Source: Deltaproteobacteria bacterium
GTDB lineage: Bacteria > Desulfobacterota > UBA8473
Direction of reading: 5' to 3'
DNA length: 23,758 bases
Assembly (NCBI GenBank): GCA_030623035.1
Contig: JAUXFK010000008.1
Coordinates: 1-23,758, forward strand
Numbering within the stretch: position 1 is the first letter of the stretch; the number at the start of each line of letters is the position of its first letter. The position numbers and the translations under genes were made by a program. The notes beneath the pieces were generated by a model. The model was not told where the DNA came from, ran no database searches, and was given only the letters and a program-made list of their open reading frames with translations. Below are positions 15,831 to 21,282 of this stretch, piece after piece.

Positions 15831-16266
15831 CATCTAGCCAGGTTTTCCTTCCCTTAATTCCATAACTGCTAAGAGATTAATAGACGGTTTTTCGTTTTCG
15901 CCTTTGTCAAAGGAAGTTGTGTTTTAAGTATATCCAATACTGAGCTACTTGAATATTGTATAGAGTTTTTATGTATAAAAAGCAACGTTTGCGAGCAGGC
16001 GGCGCTGATTACTGAAAAAGTTACACGCGTTTCGATTGCATAAAATATGATTTATTCTTATTAACTGTAAAAGGCTATTGACTTCCCTCAGTAAAAAAAT
16101 GGATAATAAATAGCGTTTGCGCTTTATTAAGAAGTATCTATCAAAGGCCATTTTGTTTTATAGGTACTGTTTACCACGATCAAAGGAAAAGTTTTGTCTT
16201 CCCCATTTAAATTGAGGGGTTACATTCAACTTTAGTCTTATCCAAATTGTAGAGAAGAAGTAAAAG
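15831..16266. other. Intergenic region between sat and the sigma54 regulator (436 bases)
   Basis: No gene is supported on either strand. The region is A+T-rich and contains a good sigma70-type promoter (16078-16107, listed separately). A short hairpin, AGCG-tttg-CGCT (about 16112-16123), falls at or near the expected transcription start. A lone TTGCAT near 16036 resembles one arm of the dyads found downstream of the regulator gene and could be an autoregulatory half-site, but one hexamer is weak evidence. CGTTTGCG occurs twice (near 15988 and 16113). Confidence 0.5.
16078..16107 (+). promoter_or_regulatory. Sigma70-type promoter for the sigma54-dependent regulator gene
   Basis: TTGACT (16078-16083, five of six to consensus) and GATAAT (16102-16107, five of six) are separated by 18 bases. 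The predicted start is near 16114, leaving a leader of about 150 bases to the regulator start codon with a small hairpin at its 5' end. Confidence 0.6.
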
Positions 16267-17604
16267 ATGAAAACAGGTAGAAGCACCTCGTTTTTCAATA
16301 TCATCCTGGACAGTATAGCGGACGGGGTATTTACCATTAATAACCAGGAAGAGATAACATCGTTTAACCGGGCGGCAGAAGAGATAACCGGCTTTAGCAG
16401 AGATGAAGCGATAGGGCAGTATTGTTTTAATATCTTCAGAGCCAATATATGTCAGACGGAATGCGCTCTAAGGCAAACAATTAAGACAGGAAAACCGATT
16501 ATCAATAAACATGTCAATATACTCGACAGAGAAGGAAAAGAAGTGCCGGTCAGTATAAGTACTTCTCTACTTAGAAACGAGAAAGGAAAGGTCATAGGTG
16601 CAGTAGAAACATTTAGAGACCTATCTGTGGTGGAGGAATTAAAGAAGGAGATATCCAGACAGTATTCCTTAGAGGATATTATTGGGAAGAATTATCAAAT
16701 TCAGAGTATCTTTCACATCCTGCCGGATATTGCCGAAAGTGATTCCACTGTTCTGATTCAAGGCCCCAGTGGCTCTGGCAAGGAACTTTTTGCCAGGGCT
16801 ATTCATAACCTGAGCCATAGAAAAGACGATCCTTATATTAAGGTAAATTGTGGAGCTCTCCCAGATACCCTTTTAGAATCCGAGCTTTTTGGCTATATGA
16901 AAGGAGCATTTACTGATGCAAAGAGGGACAAACCAGGCCGATTTGCATTGGCAGAAAGAGGCACGATCTTTTTAGATGAAATAGGAGATATGTCGCAGGC
17001 CCTTCAAATAAAGCTACTCAGATTCTTACAAGAGAAAGAGTATGAACCCCTTGGAGGGATTATCACGGTGAAGGCGAATGTAAGGACAATAACTGCCACG
17101 AATAAAAACCTTTCTGATCTTGTAAAAAACGGGAGTTTCAGAGAGGATCTGTTTTATCGTTTGAATGTAGTAAATATAGAGCTGCCTCCTCTGTCAAAGA
17201 GGAGAGAGGATATCCCTCTTCTTATAGAGAATTTTATAGGCAAATTTAATTTAAAAAAGGGAAAAAATATCATTGGAGTCTCCGATACTGTTATGGAATT
17301 CCTGATGACTTATGATTTCCCCGGCAATGTAAGAGAACTGGAGAACATTATCGAATACGCCTTTGTTCTCTGCAAGGACATGATCATCAAAATAAAACAT
17401 CTTCCTAGAGAACTTACGCATGATTTCCAGGATAGAGAAGTTACCAAAAGATTTACCCTTGCTCATCCTTTAAAGAATGCTGAGGCCGACCTGATACAGA
17501 AAACCCTGAAAAAGCACCAAGGAAACAGGATAGAAACTGCTAAGGAGTTAAAGATCAACCGATCCACACTCTGGAGAAAGATCAAGAAGTATGACCTTCA
17601 GTAA
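16267..17604 (+). CDS. Sigma54-dependent transcriptional activator with PAS domain (OrpR-like)
   Basis: This 445-aa bacterial enhancer-binding protein has a PAS sensor (about 5-120), an AAA+ domain (about 138-370) and a Fis-type helix-turn-helix (about 405-445). Walker A is GPSGSGKE (166-173), Walker B is IFLDE (234-238), and the sigma54-contact loop reads GAFTDA (213-218) where GAFTGA is canonical. There is no receiver domain. The PAS domain holds C53, C62 and C66 (YCFNIFRANICQTEC), candidates for a redox-sensitive cofactor; from memory, OrpR of Desulfovibrio vulgaris uses a PAS-bound Fe-S cluster. The ATG has only a weak AGAGAAG upstream. The dyads and -24/-12 promoter just downstream are its probable targets, making this a local activator of the following operon. 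Confidence 0.93.
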   Translation: MKTGRSTSFFNIILDSIADGVFTINNQEEITSFNRAAEEITGFSRDEAIGQYCFNIFRANICQTECALRQTIKTGKPIINKHVNILDREGKEVPVSISTSLLRNEKGKVIGAVETFRDLSVVEELKKEISRQYSLEDIIGKNYQIQSIFHILPDIAESDSTVLIQGPSGSGKELFARAIHNLSHRKDDPYIKVNCGALPDTLLESELFGYMKGAFTDAKRDKPGRFALAERGTIFLDEIGDMSQALQIKLLRFLQEKEYEPLGGIITVKANVRTITATNKNLSDLVKNGSFREDLFYRLNVVNIELPPLSKRREDIPLLIENFIGKFNLKKGKNIIGVSDTVMEFLMTYDFPGNVRELENIIEYAFVLCKDMIIKIKHLPRELTHDFQDREVTKRFTLAHPLKNAEADLIQKTLKKHQGNRIETAKELKINRSTLWRKIKKYDLQ

Positions 17605-17644
17605 CACAACAAGAGTCTAGATGGAAGGCAAGAGATTTTGCCGA

Positions 17645-17690
17645 GTTGCATTAATGCAACTGTTGCATGCAACATGATGCAGTTTTGCAT
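17645..17690. promoter_or_regulatory. Three adjacent dyads, probable activator (UAS) sites
   Basis: GTTGCATTAATGCAAC (17645-17660) is a perfect 16-bp palindrome, TGTTGCATGCAACA (17661-17674) a perfect 14-bp palindrome, and ATGCA-gttt-TGCAT (17677-17690) a third dyad. Their centres are 15 and 16 bases apart. They lie about 100-145 bases upstream of the -24 element of the next promoter, the usual range for enhancer sites, and directly behind an enhancer-binding-protein gene. Binding by that protein is inference. Confidence 0.8.
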
Positions 17691-17787
17691 TTACATAACA
17701 ATTTCCCCTTTTTAACCCTTGCTTCAAGATTCCCCTAACTTGTTTAAAAGGCTACCTTTTATAAGAATTTCGAAGAAGGTATATCTC

Positions 17788-17802
17788 TGGCATGCTAGTT
17801 GC
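17788..17802 (+). promoter_or_regulatory. Sigma54 (-24/-12) promoter
   Basis: CTGGCATGCTAGTTGCT contains TGG at 17788-17790 and TTGC at 17799-17802. The invariant GG and GC are exactly ten bases apart, and the flanks fit the TGGCACG-N4-TTGCW consensus with one mismatch. Transcription would begin near 17814, giving a leader of about 15 bases with the ribosome-binding site CAGGAGG just before the first gene. Confidence 0.88.
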
Positions 17803-17828
17803 TTTATACTAGTAACAGGAGGTTTAGG

Positions 17829-18227
17829 ATGAAGGTTGCCATTCCCCTTTTTGGTACATGGGTCTCACCCCGTTTTGGTTATTCCCCGGAAGTTTGGATT
17901 TTAAATGTGGAAGATGGTGAGGTTATTTCACAAAAGACAGTACCCATGGTCGGTTTATCCCTTCCCTTTTGGTGTAATCAACTTTCACATCTAGGGATTG
18001 ATGCGGTTATCTGTGGTGGAATAGATCGAGTGTGCCATTACAAGCTGGAGAGTCTTGGAATATCGGTTATTCCCGAGGTTGCCGGTGAGGCCATTGAGGT
18101 ATTAGATCTTTTTCTAGCTGGAAAACTAGAGCCCGGTTTCAGGAATTGTAGAAGAAAAGGCAGAGGCTTTAAAGGGAGAAGAGGTAGATATTTTGAGCCG
18201 CAATGGACAACGGATGAGAAAAAGTAA
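17829..18227 (+). CDS. NifX/NifB-fold (dinitrogenase Fe-Mo cofactor family) protein 1
   Basis: The 132-aa product has the small alpha/beta fold of the NifX/NifY/VnfX/NifB-C family: MKVAIPLFG at the start, PRFGYSPEVWILNVEDGE, then LSHLGIDAVICGGI and VIPEVAGEAIEVLDLFLAGKL. Family members bind metal clusters or cofactor precursors. C49, C62 and C69 are the cysteines in the fold. The basic tail (about 103-122) is rich in Arg, Lys and Gly. The start chosen is the ATG eight bases after CAGGAGG; an upstream in-frame start at 17799 lies inside the sigma54 promoter and before the predicted transcript start. It is the first gene of the sigma54-driven unit. Confidence 0.85.
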   Translation: MKVAIPLFGTWVSPRFGYSPEVWILNVEDGEVISQKTVPMVGLSLPFWCNQLSHLGIDAVICGGIDRVCHYKLESLGISVIPEVAGEAIEVLDLFLAGKLEPGFRNCRRKGRGFKGRRGRYFEPQWTTDEKK

Positions 18228-18242
18228 AAAAGAGGAGGAAAA

Positions 18243-19217
18243 ATGAGTCAAGAGAAATGTGTTAGTGACTCCACTTGTGATACCTGTAATCAACAAGGTG
18301 GCTGCACCCAGGAGGAGAAGGAAGCGCATTCAGAGAAGTTGTTGAGGGAAACTCTTTTAAAGATAAAATATAAATTTATGGTTATGAGTGGAAAGGGGGG
18401 CGTGGGTAAAACTACAGTGGCTGTTAACCTGGCAGTAACACTTGCTAAAGAAGGGTTTAAAGTTGGTCTGCTAGATGCGGATATCCATGGTCCAAATGTT
18501 CCCAAGATGTTGGGACTGGAAATGAAGAAGCTTGAAGGATCTAATAAGGGGATAGAACCGGTCTTTTTTTCTCCCAATCTCAGGGTAATGAGTATGGCCC
18601 TTTTGCTGGATGACCCAGACAGTCCTATAGTCTGGCGGGGGCCCCTGAAACATGGGGCATTTAAACAGTTCTTAAGTGAGGTAGACTGGGGTGATTTGGA
18701 TTATCTCTTAGTTGATCTTCCCCCTGGGACAGGTGACGAACCATTGAGTATCGCCCAGCTTATCGACAATGTAGACGGCTCGATTATAGTTACAACCCCC
18801 CAGGAAGTAGCATTACTTGATTCGAGAAAGGCGGTGGGATTCAGCCGATTGCTGAAAATTCCTATAGTAGGAATCATTGAGAATATGAGTGGGTTTTCCT
18901 GCCCGCATTGCGGGAAGACTATTGACTTATTCAAGATTGGAGGAGGAAAGAAGGCTGCTTTAGAGCTTAACGTACCGTTTCTTGGTGGGATAGTTATTGA
19001 TCCGGATATTGTTCAAAACTCAGATAGAGGGTTACCCTTTGTGGAGGTTCTTCCAGACTCTAAGGCAGCCGAATCTTTCCGAGAGATTGGAAAAAAGTGT
19101 GAGGAGTTTGTTAATAACATTGGGGTTAAATCAGAACCAGTGAATAGAGGACATGCTGGCATATCAAAAGTAAAGGAAATGTTAAAAAGAAAAGGACATC
19201 AAAAGGAGGTGAGATGA
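18243..19217 (+). CDS. Mrp/NBP35-family Fe-S carrier ATPase
   Basis: The 324-aa protein is a deviant-Walker P-loop ATPase of the Mrp/ApbC/NBP35 group, which carry and transfer Fe-S clusters as dimers. Residues 1-25 hold C6, C12, C15 and C21, a ferredoxin-like NBP35-type N-terminus. Walker A is GKGGVGKTT (50-58), followed by LLDADIHGPNVPKMLG and DLPPGTGDEPLS. The bridging-cluster CPHC motif is C220/C223. The C-terminus adds a basic tail, AGISKVKEMLKR (305-316), also found in the third NifX-type protein of this locus. GAGGAGG precedes the ATG. Its TGA stop is followed directly, in the same frame, by the GTG of the next NifX-type gene. D. vulgaris MrpORP has the corresponding two domains fused (from memory). 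Confidence 0.92.
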   Translation: MSQEKCVSDSTCDTCNQQGGCTQEEKEAHSEKLLRETLLKIKYKFMVMSGKGGVGKTTVAVNLAVTLAKEGFKVGLLDADIHGPNVPKMLGLEMKKLEGSNKGIEPVFFSPNLRVMSMALLLDDPDSPIVWRGPLKHGAFKQFLSEVDWGDLDYLLVDLPPGTGDEPLSIAQLIDNVDGSIIVTTPQEVALLDSRKAVGFSRLLKIPIVGIIENMSGFSCPHCGKTIDLFKIGGGKKAALELNVPFLGGIVIDPDIVQNSDRGLPFVEVLPDSKAAESFREIGKKCEEFVNNIGVKSEPVNRGHAGISKVKEMLKRKGHQKEVR

Positions 19218-19547
19218 GTGAAAGTGGCAGTTGCTACGGATGGAAACATGGTTTCCCAGCATTTCGGTCATTGCAAATCCTATACCATAGCTGAGGTAGA
19301 GGATTCAAAGGTCATAGGCAAGACTTTAATAGATAGCCCAGGCCATGAACCCGGGTTTTTGCCGGTATTTTTGGCAGAGAAGGGAGTGAGTTGCATCATA
19401 GCTGGTGGTATGGGAAATAGAGCTCAGGGACTGTTTGCTGAGAAAGGGATTATCGTCGTTGTTGGGGCCTCTGGTTTGGTAGATCAGGTATTGGATAGAT
19501 TTGTTAATGACCGACTAGAGACCGGGGAAAATATTTGTGATCACTGA
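19218..19547 (+). CDS. NifX-fold (ORP-like) protein 2
   Basis: The 109-aa protein is a single NifX-family domain: MKVAVATDGNMVSQHFGHCKSY, then AEKGVSCIIAGGMGNRAQGLFAEKGI and a closing VDQVLDRFVNDRLETG segment. It is the closest of the three NifX-type proteins here to orange protein. HFGHC, close to the N-terminus, is a frequent metal-ligand-like motif in this family. The start is GTG, placed by AGGAGG eight bases upstream, inside the end of the Mrp gene. The frame is the same as that of the Mrp gene with only its TGA between them. It probably acts with the ATPase in metal-cluster handling; this is inferred from the domain pairing in MrpORP. Confidence 0.88.
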   Translation: MKVAVATDGNMVSQHFGHCKSYTIAEVEDSKVIGKTLIDSPGHEPGFLPVFLAEKGVSCIIAGGMGNRAQGLFAEKGIIVVVGASGLVDQVLDRFVNDRLETGENICDH

Positions 19548-19562
19548 AAGGAGGTGAAAAAT

Positions 19563-19841
19563 ATGCCAGGATTTGATGGAACAGGACCAAGGGGGCTTGG
19601 CCCAATGACTGGAGGTGGAAGGGGATCTTGCAATCCTCAATTCAGGGGAATGAGAACTCCATATATGGACTACCCTCAGGAGGACTACCCTCAGGCAATG
19701 CCTTATGGAGGGAATCCATATGGAGTCCCTCCTTTTGCCCCATATCAGGCTTTCCCATACAGACCGTTTGGATGTGGAAGGGGATTCGGTAGAGGATTCG
19801 GCAGGGGCAGAGGCATGGGCAGAGGCAGAGGAGGATGGTAA
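19563..19841 (+). CDS. DUF5320-like Gly/Arg-rich protein, N-terminal half
   Basis: The 92-aa protein begins MPGFDGTGPRGLGPMTGGGR, the hallmark N-terminus of DUF5320-type proteins, which are small, Gly-rich proteins of unknown function common in anaerobic bacteria and archaea. A Tyr/Pro-rich middle (DYPQEDYPQAMPYGGNPYG) and a GRGFGRGFGRGRG-type tail follow. It lacks the coiled coil that normally ends the family; an in-frame coiled-coil ORF follows after the TAA, so this looks like one half of a split gene. The ATG is preceded by AAAGGAGGTG; an in-frame GTG lies inside that Shine-Dalgarno and is rejected. A perfect 13-base sequence repeats with period 15 at 19668-19695. Confidence 0.75.
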   Translation: MPGFDGTGPRGLGPMTGGGRGSCNPQFRGMRTPYMDYPQEDYPQAMPYGGNPYGVPPFAPYQAFPYRPFGCGRGFGRGFGRGRGMGRGRGGW

Positions 19842-19868
19842 AAAAAACAAGACAAAGTGAGGAGAAAG

Positions 19869-20183
19869 GTGTATTATAGATTTCATCCGTATCATGGCTG
19901 GCTGCCTCCCGGGGGACCGTACGCATGGCCAACCTATTCTGTGTTTGGAGGTTGGCCTCCTCCCAATTTCTATTATGGTGGGATGGGGCAGTACCCTCCC
20001 TTTATGCCAGGAGGGTTTGGGCCTGAGATGGCCTTCCCTCCCGGGCGAGGGATGTCACCCTTTGAACCCTCTATTGCCCTTGAAGAGGAGGTAGGATTCT
20101 TGAGAAATCGAGCCGAAATGTTAAGAGTGGAATTGAATCAGATTGATAATCGTATAAGCGAGTTAGAGGAAGCGAATCGATAG
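19869..20183 (+). CDS. DUF5320-like protein, C-terminal half with coiled coil
   Basis: This ORF encodes an aromatic/Pro/Gly-rich segment (YYRFHPYHGWLPPGG, then GGWPPPNFYYGG) followed by a charged helix ending EVGFLRNRAEML...ISELEEANR, a C-terminal coiled coil as in complete DUF5320 proteins. Two GTG starts are possible: 19857 has no ribosome-binding site, while 19869 has GAGGAG just upstream and is preferred (104 aa). It is in the same frame as the preceding Gly-rich gene, the TAA of which lies 27 bases earlier; conceptual readthrough gives a complete DUF5320-like protein. It may be a translated half, or the remnant of a gene interrupted by a nonsense change. No cysteine is present. Confidence 0.6.
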   Translation: MYYRFHPYHGWLPPGGPYAWPTYSVFGGWPPPNFYYGGMGQYPPFMPGGFGPEMAFPPGRGMSPFEPSIALEEEVGFLRNRAEMLRVELNQIDNRISELEEANR

Positions 20184-20249
20184 GCGGATAGAATTTGGGA
20201 GGATTCATGACTAATCTAACGGGCTTTTTTATTGGAAAGAGGGAATTAG

Positions 20250-20882
20250 ATGAAGATATGTGTTACAGCTTCTGGTGAGGGTTTGGATGCCAAAATCGAT
20301 CCCCGTTTTGGCAGGTGTCAGTACTTTACTATAATTGATTTGGATACTATGGAGTTTGAGTCTCTGGAGAATAGTAGCATTGCAGCTTCTGGTGGGGCTG
20401 GGATTTATGCTGCCCAATTTGTGGCCAATAAAGGAGCGGAGGTTGTCCTTACCGGGAATTGCGGGCCAAATGCATACAACACGTTAGATGCTGCCGGTGT
20501 ATGTGTAATTACCGGAGTTGCCGGAAAAGTAAGGCAGACAGTAGAAGATTACAAGTCCGGGAAGTTACAGCCTCCGATTTCAGGTCCTTCAGTAGGCGCT
20601 CATTCCGGGATGGGTAGTGGCATGGGAACTGGAAGATCCGGGGGGATGGATATGGCAGCCTCGGGAGCTTCATCGCCCGGTAACGCGCCTTCACCCGGAA
20701 GTTCCGGGAACGAGGAACTCAATGCCCTGAAAGAGCAGTCAAAGACGATGAAGGCCCAGCTTGATGAGATCATACAGCGGATAGATAATCTGGAAGGAGG
20801 AAATCCCACCTCAAAGAAGCAAAGTGCAGGCATTTCTCAGGTAAAAGAAGCATTAAAGAGGAGAAGAAAGAATAAAGAATAA
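20250..20882 (+). CDS. NifX-fold protein 3 fused to Gly-rich linker, coiled coil and basic tail
   Basis: This 210-aa protein has four parts. Residues 1-110 are a NifX-type domain (MKICVTASGEGLDAKIDPRFGR, then NKGAEVVLTGNCGPNAYNTL and GVAGKVRQTVEDYKSGKL). Residues 112-154 are a Gly/Ser/Met-rich linker. Residues 155-182 are a coiled coil (EELNALKEQ...RIDNLE) that aligns without gaps to the coiled coil of the preceding DUF5320-like half. Residues 193-204 are the basic tail AGISQVKEALKR shared with the Mrp ATPase. C23, C71 and C85 are possible ligands. AAGAGGGA precedes the ATG. The modular sharing suggests this protein docks with its neighbours in one complex, as inference. Confidence 0.85.
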   Translation: MKICVTASGEGLDAKIDPRFGRCQYFTIIDLDTMEFESLENSSIAASGGAGIYAAQFVANKGAEVVLTGNCGPNAYNTLDAAGVCVITGVAGKVRQTVEDYKSGKLQPPISGPSVGAHSGMGSGMGTGRSGGMDMAASGASSPGNAPSPGSSGNEELNALKEQSKTMKAQLDEIIQRIDNLEGGNPTSKKQSAGISQVKEALKRRRKNKE

Positions 20883-20901
20883 ATAAAAGGAGGTGATCGC
20901 T

Positions 20902-21132
20902 ATGCCAAGAGGAGACGGAACAGGTCCTAGAGGCGGAAGCGGCCCAGGAACAGGAAGAGGTATGGGCGGAGGGGGTAGAGGCGCTGGCCGAATGGGTGGC
21001 AACAGACCGGGCATCGGTCCGGGTGGAGAGTGTGTTTGCCCCAGTTGCGGGGCTATTGTTCCCCATCAGGTGGGAGTTCCTTGTTATCAGGTAAGCTGTC
21101 CGCAATGCAATACAGCTATGGTGAGAAAATAG
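20902..21132 (+). CDS. Gly-rich protein with C-terminal six-Cys ribbon
   Basis: The 76-aa protein has a DUF5320-like N-terminus (MPRGDGTGPRGG) and a Gly/Arg-rich stretch to about residue 42. A compact cysteine domain then follows with C44, C46, C49, C61, C66 and C69, arranged as ECVCPSCG...VPCYQVSCPQC. This resembles zinc-ribbon or rubredoxin-like metal sites seen in small proteins beside Mrp/NifX genes in anaerobes; whether it binds Zn or Fe-S cannot be told. The start is the ATG after AGGAGGTGATC, a near-perfect anti-Shine-Dalgarno match; an in-frame GTG within that match is rejected. It is the last gene before a structured terminator-like element. Confidence 0.8.
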   Translation: MPRGDGTGPRGGSGPGTGRGMGGGGRGAGRMGGNRPGIGPGGECVCPSCGAIVPHQVGVPCYQVSCPQCNTAMVRK

Positions 21133-21143
21133 GAAGATTGGAC

Positions 21144-21231
21144 CAGGGCAAGAGAGTGTAAAACTCGGATATTGAAGCATTCCCAAGAATATTCCCTACC
21201 ACCTTGGGGTGTTCCTTTTTCTCTTGCCCTG
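21144..21231 (+). terminator. Two-tier hairpin, probable terminator of the sigma54 operon
   Basis: CAGGGCAAGAGA (21144-21155) and TCTCTTGCCCTG (21220-21231) are perfect 12-base inverted arms. Inside them CCCAAG (21182-21187) pairs with CTTGGG (21203-21208), and a TTCCTTTTT tract follows the inner hairpin. The inner hairpin plus T-tract reads as an intrinsic terminator. The outer arms would fold it into a larger domain or compete with it. Confidence 0.6.
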
Positions 21232-21254
21232 TGTAGAATACAAATGATTATAAT
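21224..21254 (+). promoter_or_regulatory. Possible sigma70 promoter for the MinD/ferredoxin ATPase gene
   Basis: A perfect TATAAT (21249-21254) lies 19 bases after TTGCCC (21224-21229), which matches the -35 consensus at four positions. The -35 overlaps the right arm of the preceding hairpin. It would give the ATPase gene its own transcript with a leader of about 20 bases. Confidence 0.4.
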
Positions 21255-21282
21255 CAGGTTATGTTGATAGAGGTTATTTTAT

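Noticed and set aside
17627..17642. GGCAA-gagatt-TTGCC hairpin after the regulator gene as a terminator
   Set aside because: The stem has five pairs and no T-run; it merges into the dyad cluster and does not look like an intrinsic terminator.
17799..17828. Earlier in-frame start for the first NifX-type gene
   Set aside because: It falls inside the sigma54 -12 element and before the predicted transcript start, with no ribosome-binding site. The ATG at 17829 has CAGGAGG.
20207..20278. Short ORF (MTNLTGFFIGKREL...) with GGGAGG upstream, overlapping the start of the third NifX-type gene
   Set aside because: It has only 23 codons, overlaps a well-supported start in another frame, and has no recognisable sequence. 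At most it is a coupling leader.
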